DNA of 64,000 nt. Origin: Agrobacterium cucumeris (GTDB lineage: Bacteria; Pseudomonadota; Alphaproteobacteria; Rhizobiales; Rhizobiaceae). Below the pieces are notes generated by a model that had not been told where the DNA came from, searched no databases, and saw only the letters and a list, made by a program, of their open reading frames with translations. Position 1 is the first letter of the stretch. Each line of letters begins with the position of its first letter. Below, one piece after another: positions 24,310-33,193 of this stretch. The position numbers were made by a program, and so were the translations under genes. Location: positions 1,171,001 to 1,235,000 of the forward strand of contig NZ_CP080388.1 of the NCBI RefSeq assembly GCF_030036535.1, in the 5' to 3' direction.

Positions 24310-26757
24310 TCACTCCGCTGCCTGGTTGAAACCGATTGCCGCCATGGGCCTGAACTCATGCTTGTCGTGACCGGACACACGTTCCGACCAGGGATCGACC
24401 TGCGCGAATTTCTGGCTGAAGACGAAGCGATCGAAATAGGCCCGGCGCTTTTCGGCGTCGTCCATGATCTGGCGGCGAACCTCGTCGTAACCGATGCGCT
24501 TGGCCCATTTATAGATGCGCTCGAGATAGCGCGCCTGTTCACGATACATCTGGGTCAGCGCCACGATATGCTCCAGCGCGTCGTCTTCATTGTGGACGAG
24601 CCCCAGAATTTCAGTGCCCTTGATATCGAGACCGGCGGCACCGGCGAAATGGATCTCGAAACCGGAATCGACGCAGATGACGCCGATATCCTTGCAGGTG
24701 GCCTCGGCGCAGTTGCGCGGACAGCCGGAAACGGCAAGCTTCAGCTTGGCAGGCGTCCACGAACCCCACATGAATTTTTCAATGCGGATGCCGAAGCCGG
24801 TGGAATCCTGCGTGCCGAAGCGGCACCATTGCTGGCCCACACAGGTCTTTACCGTGCGCAACCCCTTGGCGTAGGCCTGACCGGAGATGAAACCCGCCTT
24901 GCCGAGATCGGACCACACCGCCGGCAGATCCTCCTTCTCGATACCGAGAAGATCGATACGCTGGCCGCCCGTCACCTTCACCATGGGTATGTCGAACTTG
25001 TCGACCACATCCGCAATCGCTCTCAACTCCGAGGAAGAGGTGACACCTCCCCACATGCGTGGCACAACGGAATAGGTGCCGTCCTTCTGGATGTTGGCGT
25101 GGACACGCTCGTTGATATAACGAGACTGATAATCGTCGGCATATTCATCCGGAAAATCGCAGACGAGATAATAATTGAGCGCCGGCCGGCATTTGGCGCA
25201 GCCGCAGGAGGTTTTCCATTCCAGTTCCTGCATCACGGCCGGGATGGTCTTCAGGCCCTTGGCCTTGATGAGACGGCGCACATCGTCATGGCCGAGATCG
25301 GTGCATTTGCACATCGGCTGCACGGCAGCGGGATTGTAGCTGTCGCCGAGCGTTATCGTCATCAGCTGCTCGACAAGGCCGGTGCAATTGCCGCAGGAGG
25401 CTGATGCCTTGGTGTGGGCGCGTACATCGTCCAGCGACGTCAGCCCCTTGGAGGTGATGGTCGAGGTAATCTTACCCTTGCAAACGCCGTTGCAGCCGCA
25501 GATTTCCGCATCATCCGGCAAGGCTGCAACGGCCGCCATAGGGTCCAGCGGCGACCCTCCCTGATAGGCCTGGCCGAAGATCAGGGTTTCACGCATAGCG
25601 GAGATATCGGTCGATTTTTTCATCAGGTCGAAGAACCACGACCCATCACCCGTCTCGCCGTATAGCACTGCACCGATGATGCGATTTTCCTTGAGGATCA
25701 GGCGCTTGTAGACACCGGCCGTGGCATCACGCAGCACAATTTCCTCGCGGTCGTCACCTTCAGCAAAATCACCGGCGGAAAACAGGTTGATACCGGTGAC
25801 CTTCAGCTTGGTATTGGTGACCGAGCCGTGATATTCGGCCGAACCGCCACACAGCCGGTCGGCCAGCACGCGGGCCGATTCATAAAGCGGCGCAACGAGG
25901 CCGTAACACATGCCGCGATGTTCGGCGCATTCGCCGAGCGCATAGATCGAGGCATCCGACGTCATCATGCCGTCATCCACGACGATGCCGCGATTGACGG
26001 CTATACCGGCCTCCTTGGCGAGACCCGAAGCGGGACGGATACCAACCGCCATCACCACCATGTCGCCCTTGATGACACGGCCGTCTTCCAGCTCGATGCC
26101 TTCAACCTTATCCTCGCCGAGAATGCATTTGGTATTGGCCTTGGTGATGATGTCGATACCGCGCTCATTGAGCGCCTTTTCCAGGAGATAGGCCGCTGCC
26201 GGATCGAGCTGACGCTCCATGATCGTCGGCATCAGGTGGATGACGGTGACATCCATGCCCTGCCGCTTCAGGCCATAAGCCGCTTCAAGCCCCAGAAGCC
26301 CAGCGCCGATGACGATGGCGCGGCCCTTGCCCTCGGCAATCTCCAGCATCTTCGTCACATCATCGAGATCGCGATAGGCGAGCACCCCCGGCAATTGATG
26401 GCCGGGAACGGGAATGATGAAGGGCAGGGAGCCCGTGGCGATCACCAGCTTGTCGTAGGAAGCCGTGATGCCGTTTTCGCTGGTCACGGTTTTCTTGTCC
26501 CGGTCGATGCCGGTGACTTTCGCGCCCTTGTGCAGCGTCACGTTATTGGCGGCGTACCATTCGTCATTATGGATGACGATATCCTCATAGCTCTTTTCGC
26601 CTGAGAGCACCGGCGAGAGCATGATGCGGTCGTAATTGACGCGCGGCTCGGCGTTGAAGATCGTGACGTCATAAAGGCCGGGGGCGGTTTCGAAAAGGTT
26701 TTCCAGCATGCGCCCCGGCGCCATGCCATTGCCGATGATGACGAGTTTTTGCGTCAT
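24310..26757 (-). CDS. nirB: nitrite reductase [NAD(P)H] large subunit
   Basis: An 815-residue assimilatory nitrite reductase that reduces nitrite to ammonium. The N-terminal FAD/NAD domains have LVIIGNGMAPGRMLEN and IVIGAGLLGLEAAYGL. A BFD-type [2Fe-2S] domain lies in the middle (CGCNGVCKGKI, CGNCTGLVEQLM), with a second cysteine-rich region (CKCTDLGHD, CGCAKCRP). The C-terminal sirohaem/[4Fe-4S] domain shows TCVGQQWCRFGTQDS and SGCPRNCAEATCKDIGV. It starts 5 bp after the transporter ATPase gene. Confidence 0.95.
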   Translation of the reverse strand: MTQKLVIIGNGMAPGRMLENLFETAPGLYDVTIFNAEPRVNYDRIMLSPVLSGEKSYEDIVIHNDEWYAANNVTLHKGAKVTGIDRDKKTVTSENGITASYDKLVIATGSLPFIIPVPGHQLPGVLAYRDLDDVTKMLEIAEGKGRAIVIGAGLLGLEAAYGLKRQGMDVTVIHLMPTIMERQLDPAAAYLLEKALNERGIDIITKANTKCILGEDKVEGIELEDGRVIKGDMVVMAVGIRPASGLAKEAGIAVNRGIVVDDGMMTSDASIYALGECAEHRGMCYGLVAPLYESARVLADRLCGGSAEYHGSVTNTKLKVTGINLFSAGDFAEGDDREEIVLRDATAGVYKRLILKENRIIGAVLYGETGDGSWFFDLMKKSTDISAMRETLIFGQAYQGGSPLDPMAAVAALPDDAEICGCNGVCKGKITSTITSKGLTSLDDVRAHTKASASCGNCTGLVEQLMTITLGDSYNPAAVQPMCKCTDLGHDDVRRLIKAKGLKTIPAVMQELEWKTSCGCAKCRPALNYYLVCDFPDEYADDYQSRYINERVHANIQKDGTYSVVPRMWGGVTSSSELRAIADVVDKFDIPMVKVTGGQRIDLLGIEKEDLPAVWSDLGKAGFISGQAYAKGLRTVKTCVGQQWCRFGTQDSTGFGIRIEKFMWGSWTPAKLKLAVSGCPRNCAEATCKDIGVICVDSGFEIHFAGAAGLDIKGTEILGLVHNEDDALEHIVALTQMYREQARYLERIYKWAKRIGYDEVRRQIMDDAEKRRAYFDRFVFSQKFAQVDPWSERVSGHDKHEFRPMAAIGFNQAAE

Positions 26758-26762
26758 GGTCG

Positions 26763-27560
26763 TTACTCCGCGGCTTCGACAAAGCGGTGACGTTCGTAAA
26801 GGAACTTCAGCACGGCTTCGCGGCATTTGAGATAGGTCTTGTCGGATGCAAGCTCGATGCGGTGGCGCGGGCGTGCCAGCGGCACATCAAGCACTTCGCC
26901 GATATGGGCGGCGGGACCGTTGGTCATCATCACGATGCGGTCCGAAAGCAGCACCGCCTCATCGACATCATGGGTGATCATGACCATGGTATTTCCAAGC
27001 CGGGCATGGATTTCCATCACCGCGTCCTGAAGGTGGGCGCGGGTCAGCGCATCCAGTGCACCGAAAGGCTCGTCCAGCAGCAGGATCTTCGGCTCCATGG
27101 CGAGCGCGCGGGCGATGCCGACGCGCTGCTTCATGCCACCGGAAATTTCCGAAGGCTTCTTGTCCTTGGCATGCCCCATCTGCACGAGATCGAGATTGCG
27201 CATGACCCAGTCATGCCGCTCGGCCCGGGTTTTTGTTCTGCTGAACACTTTTTCCACGGCGAGATTGACGTTTTCATAAACCGAAAGCCAGGGCAGCAGG
27301 CTGTGGTTCTGAAACACCACGGCACGTTCCGGGCCGGGTTCGTTGACTTCGCGGTTTTCAAGAAGGACCGCCCCGGCGGAAACTTTCGTCAGCCCGGCGA
27401 TGAGGTTCAGCATGGTGGACTTGCCGCAGCCGGAATGGCCGATGACGGAGACGAATTCACCTTTTTCGATGGTGAGGCTGATGCCTTTCAACACCTCGGC
27501 ACGCGAGCCGCCCTTGTCGAAATATTTGTCGATGTGATCGAGCTTCAGGTAAGCGTTCAT
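26763..27560 (-). CDS. nrtC: nitrate ABC transporter, ATP-binding protein
   Basis: A 265-residue ATPase of the NrtC/NrtD-SsuB type. Walker A is GHSGCGKST, the signature is [16 protein letters not shown] and Walker B is [16 protein letters not shown]. It lacks the C-terminal nitrate-binding domain that cyanobacterial NrtC carries, so it is the short proteobacterial form. It is preceded by nrtB with a 13-bp gap. Confidence 0.9.
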   Translation of the reverse strand: MNAYLKLDHIDKYFDKGGSRAEVLKGISLTIEKGEFVSVIGHSGCGKSTMLNLIAGLTKVSAGAVLLENREVNEPGPERAVVFQNHSLLPWLSVYENVNLAVEKVFSRTKTRAERHDWVMRNLDLVQMGHAKDKKPSEISGGMKQRVGIARALAMEPKILLLDEPFGALDALTRAHLQDAVMEIHARLGNTMVMITHDVDEAVLLSDRIVMMTNGPAAHIGEVLDVPLARPRHRIELASDKTYLKCREAVLKFLYERHRFVEAAE

Positions 27561-27573
27561 GATTTTGGCCCTC

Positions 27574-28467
27574 TCAATTCGCCGCAGCGCCACGGGTGAT
27601 GACTTTGCCGAGCGCCGCCACCAGCTTGTCGAGCATGAAGCCCACGACACCGATGTAGGCGAGTGCGACGATGATGTCGGGCAGGCGCGAGGAGTTCCAC
27701 GCATCCCAGATGAAGAAACCGATGCCGACGCCGCCGGTCAGCATTTCAGCGGCGACGATGGCGAGCCACGACAGGCCAATACCGATGCGCAGGCCGGTGA
27801 AGATGTAGGGTGCCGCCGAAGGCAGCATGATCTTGAAGAAGAATTCCAGCTGGTTGAGCCGCAGCACCTGCGCGACGTTGCGGTAATCCTGCGGAATGTT
27901 GCGCACGCCGACCGCCGTATTGATGATGACCGGCCAGATGGAGGTGATGAAGATCACGAAAATGGCCGACGGATTGCTGTCCTGAAAAGCGGCCAGCGAA
28001 AGTGGCAGCCAGGCAAGCGGCGGCACGGTGCGCAGCACCTGAAAGATCGGGTCGAGGCCGCGCATCGCCCAGACCGACTGGCCGATCACGGCACCCATGA
28101 TGATGCCCGCGATGGCGGCTAGGCCGAAACCGTAGGCAACCCGTTCGAGCGAGACCAGCACGCGCAGCCCAAGGCCGATATCCTGCGAACCATTATGGAA
28201 AAACGGCGATACGATGAGATCGTAGCTTTCCTCGAAGACCTGGCTCGGCGGCGGCAGCGATGAGCCGGGGGCGGAACAGAGCAGCTGCCAGACACCGAGC
28301 AGAACAGCGAGGACGACAAGCGGCGGTATGGTGTTGCGGGCCGCTGCCGCACCCCATTTGCGCAGATCGATCCGCGACGGGTGTTTGGGCGAAAGCGCTA
28401 CGACATTTGCCTTTTGCGCTGCCGGCTGCTGCGGCTCTTCGTTGTATTTTCGGGCCAATGCGGACAT
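27574..28467 (-). CDS. nrtB: nitrate ABC transporter, permease
   Basis: A 297-residue inner-membrane permease with an N-terminal polar tail of about 40 residues, then six membrane segments. The EAA-type loop is [20 protein letters not shown]. It matches the NrtB/SsuC family. It forms the nitrate channel with NrtC and the Tat-exported NrtA. The 114-bp gap to nrtA shows no separate promoter that I can recognise. Confidence 0.9.
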   Translation of the reverse strand: MSALARKYNEEPQQPAAQKANVVALSPKHPSRIDLRKWGAAAARNTIPPLVVLAVLLGVWQLLCSAPGSSLPPPSQVFEESYDLIVSPFFHNGSQDIGLGLRVLVSLERVAYGFGLAAIAGIIMGAVIGQSVWAMRGLDPIFQVLRTVPPLAWLPLSLAAFQDSNPSAIFVIFITSIWPVIINTAVGVRNIPQDYRNVAQVLRLNQLEFFFKIMLPSAAPYIFTGLRIGIGLSWLAIVAAEMLTGGVGIGFFIWDAWNSSRLPDIIVALAYIGVVGFMLDKLVAALGKVITRGAAAN

Positions 28468-28581
28468 GGACGTTTCCTCTTGATTTCGATTGCGGTTGGG
28501 GTCTCGCCCCTCACCCGGTCTTCAGTCTCCGCCGGTGGACGGCGGCAACTGGCGGATGAAGGGCGACACCCCGTCTCCTCC

Positions 28582-29880
28582 TCAGGAGGCCGCCTTGATG
28601 GAAAGACTTTCGAGATAAGCGGACGGATTTTCCGGGTCGAAGACCTTGCCGTCGAAGAAGGTTTCCTTGCCGCGCGAGGTGGAAGCGGGAAGATCGGTTA
28701 CGCCAAGATCCTTGGCCGCAGCACGCCAGATATCCTCGCGGTTGACCTTCGCAACCAGCGCCTTCACGTCGGTATCGGGCGCAAATTTGCCCCAGCGGAT
28801 ATTTTCCGTGATGAACCAGCTGTCATGGCTGTGGAAGGGATAGGAGGCGTGGTCCTGCCAGAACTTCATCTGCAGACCGGTGTTTTCGAGCACGCGGCCG
28901 TTGCCGTAATTTATATTGCCCTTGAGGCGGCCGAGAACATCCTTCGGCGGCACGTTGAACCATTGGCGCTTGCCGAGGATGGTGGACATCTCCTCCTTGT
29001 TGGCCATCTCGTCGCACCATTGCTGCGCCTCCATCACAGCCATCAGCAATGCCTTGGTGGCGTTGGGGTTCTTTTCCACCCAGTCGGCGCGCATGCCGAG
29101 CGCCTTTTCCGGATGACCCTTCCAGAGTTCGCCGGTGGTACAGGCGGTGAAACCGATGCCCTGATTGACGAGCTGCTCATTCCACGGCTCGCCCACACAG
29201 AAGACGTCCATGTTGCCGACCTTCATATTGGCGACCATCTGCGGCGGCGGAACAACTATGGTGGAGACGTCCTTGTCCGGGTCGATGCCGCCGGCAGCAA
29301 GCCAGTAGCGGATCCAGAGATCATGCGTGCCACCGGGGAAGGTCATCGCCGCCTTGATTTCCTTGCCTTCAGCCTTCTTTTTCTCGAAAGCCGCCCTCAG
29401 CTTCGAAGCATCCAGCTGAACGCCGGTATCTGCATATTCCCTGGCGACGGAAATGCCCTGGCTGTCGAGGTTGAGGCGGGCGATGAGCGCCATCGGCACC
29501 GGCACGTTATTCTGCGTCACCTTGCCGGTATGCATGAGATAGGGCATCGGGGTCAGAATATGCGCGCCATCGATGCCATTCGAGGCGCCGCCCAACACGA
29601 GATTGTCGCGTGTTGCACCCCAGGAGGCCTGCTTCAGAACTTCGACATCAGGCATGCCATGCTTGGCGAACAGTCCCTTTTCGGCCGCGATGACGAGCGG
29701 CGCGGCATCTGTCAGCGCGATAAAGCCGATTTTCGCGCCTTTCACCTCGGGTTCTGCGGTGGCGGCGAAAGCGCCGGATGGAAAGGCAGTGCGCACGGCG
29801 GTGACAAGGGCTGCGGTGGCAGTCGTCTTCAATATCGTGCGGCGGCTGACAGCACCCGAGAATATCTTTTTCATTCGCAT
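28582..29880 (-). CDS. nrtA: nitrate ABC transporter, substrate-binding protein
   Basis: A 432-residue periplasmic nitrate-binding protein. The N-terminus carries a twin-arginine signal (SRRTILKTTATAALV), with cleavage expected after SGAFA. The mature part has the NrtA/CmpA family sequence: GFIALTDAAPLVIAAEKGLF, LVLGGASNGIDGAHILTPMP and RYWLAAGGIDPDKDV. It is first in the nas operon, with AAGGGGA 5 nt before the ATG, behind a long leader and a sigma-54-type promoter. Confidence 0.93.
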   Translation of the reverse strand: MRMKKIFSGAVSRRTILKTTATAALVTAVRTAFPSGAFAATAEPEVKGAKIGFIALTDAAPLVIAAEKGLFAKHGMPDVEVLKQASWGATRDNLVLGGASNGIDGAHILTPMPYLMHTGKVTQNNVPVPMALIARLNLDSQGISVAREYADTGVQLDASKLRAAFEKKKAEGKEIKAAMTFPGGTHDLWIRYWLAAGGIDPDKDVSTIVVPPPQMVANMKVGNMDVFCVGEPWNEQLVNQGIGFTACTTGELWKGHPEKALGMRADWVEKNPNATKALLMAVMEAQQWCDEMANKEEMSTILGKRQWFNVPPKDVLGRLKGNINYGNGRVLENTGLQMKFWQDHASYPFHSHDSWFITENIRWGKFAPDTDVKALVAKVNREDIWRAAAKDLGVTDLPASTSRGKETFFDGKVFDPENPSAYLESLSIKAAS

Positions 29881-30071
29881 GTTCCCCTTATTGAGCCACC
29901 TTTGCCGGTGGCGTTTTCGCTTGCGAAAAAAGCCTGAAAATAAAAAACGCCGCTCGGTGTCTGCGCCTGCGGAACGGGAGGTGTTCCGGGCAGCAAAACC
30001 TTGCGACGTCTATGTCTTTGAAAGCGCCTATGCCGCGCCTTGCCTGCCCCGATCGCCGTTGACCGGTGCAA
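29881..30071 (-). promoter_or_regulatory. nas operon leader, candidate NasT antitermination site
   Basis: If transcription starts about 12 nt after the -12 element, the nrtA leader is about 190 nt long. It can form several hairpins: one with stem GAC/GTC and hexaloop AUAGAC (A at 1, G at 4, the loop pattern read by ANTAR proteins; plus positions near 30006-30017), one with CGGAAC/GUUCCG, a T6 tract after GCGGCG near 29942-29947, and GCCACC/GGUGGC just before the ribosome site. NasT, encoded upstream, is an ANTAR antiterminator, so attenuation here is expected. Exact folds are not established. Confidence 0.5.
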
Positions 30072-30081
30072 ACAGGAAGAC

Positions 30082-30096
30082 GCAAGAGGCGTGCCA
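30082..30096 (-). promoter_or_regulatory. sigma-54 (-24/-12) promoter of the nas operon
   Basis: The minus strand reads TGGCAC-GCCTC-TTGC, an exact match to the -24/-12 consensus (TGGCAC N5 TTGC). It lies about 200 bp upstream of nrtA and points toward it. Nitrogen control by NtrC is the usual partner in rhizobia; no NtrC site is claimed. Confidence 0.8.
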
Positions 30097-30156
30097 GTTT
30101 ATGAAAAACGAACTATCACACTGAAATTAATCGGTAATTCTTATATTTTTGCGATG

Positions 30157-30173
30157 TGATTAAATTTTAATCA
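30157..30173. promoter_or_regulatory. 17-bp AT palindrome upstream of the nas promoter
   Basis: TGATTAAATTTTAATCA is a perfect inverted repeat (8-bp arms, one central base) about 60-75 bp upstream of the sigma-54 promoter. A looser inverted pair ACACTGAAATTAA / TTTTAATCAGTGTA spans it (30116-30178). It could be an activator or IHF-type site; the protein is unknown. Confidence 0.4.
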
Positions 30174-30253
30174 GTGTATTTTTTGTCTTCTGTTTGTGCA
30201 AAGCAAAAAATTCCGCGCTTGAAATTTGCGCAGCCTCCAAGGCGAAACGTCAG

Positions 30254-31549
30254 TCACGCCTCTCCGGAGGACGGGGAAAATGGCGCGGATGTCCGCACCG
30301 TAAAGCCGCTCACATAGCCCTCAATGTCAGCGGGATCGAACACGAAACCATCCACGAAACGGTCGCCCTCTTGCCTCCCTTCGATACGGATATCGGCATC
30401 GTCAGGTGCATTGGTCTCTCCCAGCGCCGCCCGATAAATATCCGGCCGATAGGCGGAAAGTGCTGCGTCCACGCCCGCTTGCGAAAACTCCACTTGGCCC
30501 CAGCGGATCATCTGGCTGTAAATCCACAATGCCTGGCTTTGGCGCGGATAATTGGCATGGCCTCTGTGGAAAAGGAAATAATTGTCGATCACCCGGCGAT
30601 TGCCCTGGCTGTCGATGCTGAATTCACCGGACAGCACCCGGCGGATGATGCCTTCAGGCGCGCCAATGTAGCGAGGGTCGGCAAGAGCCGTGCTCAGATC
30701 GTCGTGATTATCCGCAAGGTCGCACCAGCGAGCGGCTGCATCCAGCGCCGTCAGCAGCCGGCCGACCGTTTCCTGCTGGCTTTCCGCCCATTCGGGCCGC
30801 ATGCCGATCACCTTTTCCGGCGCGGACGGCCACAGGTCCTGCTTGGCCGCAACGATCCTGCCGACGCCGCGCTCGGCGGCGACGATGTTCCAGGGCGCTC
30901 CGACACAGAAGCCATCGATGGCGCCCGCCTCCAGTGCATCCGAGGTCAAGGGCGGCGGCACCACCACCAGCTTGACATCGTGATCGGGGTGAATGCCGCC
31001 AGCTGCAAGCCAGTAGCGAAATTCGTAATTATGCGAGGAGAACGGATAGGTCATGCCAAGCGTCGGCGGCGCTTCTCCGCGCGCCCGCATATCATCGAGC
31101 ACCCGCTTCAAGGCCTTGGCGTTTTCAAGCGCTCCTGCCGTTTCAGACAGCCCCGTCAATGCCTTCATCCGCCCAAACAGCCGGGTCGAAAGCGTGATCG
31201 CATTGCCACCGCGCCCGAGCGAAAAAGGCGTGATCGTCGGTGACGGATTGGAACCGAGGCCGAGCATCGAGGCAACGGGCATCGGAGAGAGCATATGGGC
31301 GATATCGAATTGTCGAAACGCCAACCGGTCGCGCACATTCGCCCAGGACACGTCCTTGACAAGATCGAGTGACAGGCCTTCGCGCTCGGCAAACCCGAAT
31401 TCGGCCGCCGCAATCAGGACGGAGGCGTCGACAAGCGGAATAAAACCCGCACGCAGGATTTTCTGCCGGTCGCTGCTCACAATTGCCGGCGCACCAGTCG
31501 CTACGCTACCCGATCCGGCCAATTTTCCCGGTGCCGCCATGTCATTCAC
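30254..31549 (-). CDS. nasS: nitrate sensor NasS (NrtA-like, cytoplasmic)
   Basis: A 431-residue protein of the NrtA/CmpA binding-protein family that has no signal peptide, so it stays in the cytoplasm. Family blocks are GFIPLVDASVLIAAAEFGFA, FDIAHMLSPMPVASMLGLG and RYWLAAGGIHPDHDV. In Paracoccus, Azotobacter and Bradyrhizobium, NasS binds nitrate or nitrite and holds or frees the antiterminator NasT. The pairing with nasT 24 bp upstream, and the location directly before the nas operon, support this role over transport. Confidence 0.88.
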   Translation of the reverse strand: MNDMAAPGKLAGSGSVATGAPAIVSSDRQKILRAGFIPLVDASVLIAAAEFGFAEREGLSLDLVKDVSWANVRDRLAFRQFDIAHMLSPMPVASMLGLGSNPSPTITPFSLGRGGNAITLSTRLFGRMKALTGLSETAGALENAKALKRVLDDMRARGEAPPTLGMTYPFSSHNYEFRYWLAAGGIHPDHDVKLVVVPPPLTSDALEAGAIDGFCVGAPWNIVAAERGVGRIVAAKQDLWPSAPEKVIGMRPEWAESQQETVGRLLTALDAAARWCDLADNHDDLSTALADPRYIGAPEGIIRRVLSGEFSIDSQGNRRVIDNYFLFHRGHANYPRQSQALWIYSQMIRWGQVEFSQAGVDAALSAYRPDIYRAALGETNAPDDADIRIEGRQEGDRFVDGFVFDPADIEGYVSGFTVRTSAPFSPSSGEA

Positions 31550-31573
31550 TCCACACTGTCCGGCTGGTCTTTG

Positions 31574-32161
31574 TCACATCAATAGACCGGCCGCGGTGAC
31601 CACGCTTTGCGCGATCTCGGAAATTTTCTTTTTCTCGTTCATTGCCGTTTGCCGCAGAAGCGCAAAGGCCTCCTCTTCGGAAAGGCCACGCATCTTCATC
31701 AGGATGCCCTTGGCGCGCTCGATGACCTTGCGTTCCTCCAGCGCCGATTTCGCCTCGGCAAGTTCCCGCTGCAGGCGGCTGAAAGCATTAAAGCGGCTGA
31801 CCGCCATATCGAGAATGGGTTTGACCCGTTCCTTCTTCAGCCCATCCACCACATAGGCGGAAACGCCCGCCTCGACGGCCGCCTCAATAGACGCCGTGTC
31901 AGAACGATCGACGAACATGGCGATCGGCCGGCCGACTGTGCGGGTAAGCTGGAACAAATGCTCCATCATGTCGCGGTTGGGATTTTCAAGATCGATGAAG
32001 ATGACATCGGGCTGCAGCGTCTCGATGGTGCGCGCTACACCGATCACTTCGTGGATGACGGTGACGCGATGATAGCCGGCCTCGCGCAGCCCCTCCTCGA
32101 TGATGGAGGCGCGGATCGCGTTTTCGTCTATGACAAGAATGGTGAGGTCGCGAAGCGTCAT
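31574..32161 (-). CDS. nasT: ANTAR-domain antiterminator NasT
   Basis: A 195-residue two-domain protein. The N-terminal receiver-like domain (about 1-120) has LTILVIDENAIRASIIEEGL and VIFIDLENPNRDMMEHL; it is probably pseudo-receiver-like. The C-terminal ANTAR RNA-binding domain (about 130-190) has KVIERAKGILMKMRGLSEEE and RQTAMNEKKKISEIAQSVV. NasT prevents termination in nas leaders when nitrate frees it from NasS. The start at 32161 begins at the receiver domain; the frame is open further upstream. Confidence 0.9.
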   Translation of the reverse strand: MTLRDLTILVIDENAIRASIIEEGLREAGYHRVTVIHEVIGVARTIETLQPDVIFIDLENPNRDMMEHLFQLTRTVGRPIAMFVDRSDTASIEAAVEAGVSAYVVDGLKKERVKPILDMAVSRFNAFSRLQRELAEAKSALEERKVIERAKGILMKMRGLSEEEAFALLRQTAMNEKKKISEIAQSVVTAAGLLM

Positions 32162-32261
32162 GTCAGCATTGATGACGCAGTGCAGCAAACTTGGCAATCG
32201 GCTGCCGACGCAAAAATGAATGGAGGGACAAGGCGCTTTCTCTCCCCTGCCGCCTGCCCTG

Positions 32262-32927
32262 TCAGGATGCGTGTTCGACGGCGCGTTCAAGCGCCTTCAA
32301 AACCGTGCGCTCGGATAGATTAAGATAGATTTCCATCTCGTTACCGGCCTCGGCCGCTTTACCCTCTTCCATCAGCGATAGAATCTTGCTGTTCATGTCC
32401 ACAAAGGGCGAATGAAGCTGCTCGGGATCTTTCAGCAGGCCGAAACAAAGCCTGAGCTCAGCAGCGATACGCTCGTAAAAATCGCTGAGGCGGGCGCTGT
32501 CGAGAAGATCAACCACCGCGGCGTGAAACTTCATGTTGGCACTACCCACGCCCAGCCAGTCAGCCGTTTCACGCTTCACCTTGGCATCTTCGACCGCTGC
32601 GCGCATGGTCCGGATGGCCGGGTGCTTGTGCCAGGCCTGGCGCAGCGCGCCGCATTCCACCATGCGCCGCACACGGTAGATATCGATCACCGAAGCCATG
32701 GTGGGAACGGCAACGAACACGCCGCGATTGGCCTCGTGGCGCAACAACCCGTCCTTTGTCAGAAGCCGGAAGGCTTCTCGCAACGAATTGCGGGAGACAT
32801 CGAAACGTTCACTGAAGGCTGCCTCTGAAAGGCGTTGCCCCGGCATCAGCTCGCCCGAAATCAGCAGGGTACGGATACCCTTGGCCAATCGGTCCGCAAG
32901 CGGCAGAGCCTCTATCGTTTCCGTCAT
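32262..32927 (-). CDS. GntR-family regulator (FadR/FCD type)
   Basis: A 221-residue regulator. The N-terminal winged helix has PGQRLSEAAFSERFDVSRNS and LREAFRLLTKDGLL. The C-terminal FCD ligand domain (about 80-215) has RRMVECGALRQA and MKFHAAVVDLLDSARLSDFY. It is divergent from the NRAMP/PxpA/carboxylase operon and is its likely local regulator. The inducer is unknown; 5-oxoproline or a related lactam is a guess from the operon. Confidence 0.88.
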   Translation of the reverse strand: MTETIEALPLADRLAKGIRTLLISGELMPGQRLSEAAFSERFDVSRNSLREAFRLLTKDGLLRHEANRGVFVAVPTMASVIDIYRVRRMVECGALRQAWHKHPAIRTMRAAVEDAKVKRETADWLGVGSANMKFHAAVVDLLDSARLSDFYERIAAELRLCFGLLKDPEQLHSPFVDMNSKILSLMEEGKAAEAGNEMEIYLNLSERTVLKALERAVEHAS

Positions 32928-33098
32928 GGCGCTCCTTTCCTAAGAGCAATGCGGCATCGGGAATTCCGTGACAGGCATGTTCGGACACGGCATGTTCTGC
33001 CCATAGCACAAAGCATTAGCAAAGCACGAAAAAAACGTGATTAAATCGCGGTCATTGCGTCCAACAAATAGACAAAATGAAAGAACGATAACTTTATA

Positions 33099-33118
33099 TT
33101 GTTCAACAAAGTTGACAA
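33099..33118. promoter_or_regulatory. candidate GntR operator TTGTTCAAC-AAA-GTTGACAA
   Basis: A near-perfect inverted repeat (TTGTTCAAC / GTTGACAA, one base missing in the right arm) lies in the 266-bp divergent region between the GntR gene and the PxpA-type operon. Its right arm includes a TTGACA that could be a -35 box for the operon. This is the likely site for the GntR protein. Confidence 0.45.
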
Positions 33119-33193
33119 TTTCGCAGAACAGGACAAGATCGGCCGCATAAAGCATCCGCGAGGGGCGGATTGCGACAGGAGCGGAGAAAATCC

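Noticed and set aside
28381..29937. Open frame of 518 codons opposite nrtA
   Set aside because: Antisense to a conserved gene with a clear Tat signal; no protein family features.
30212..30233. Possible NtrC site (CGCGCTTGAAATTTGCGC) upstream of the nas promoter
   Set aside because: The half-sites GCGC are symmetric but do not match TGCACC-N5-GGTGCA well enough.
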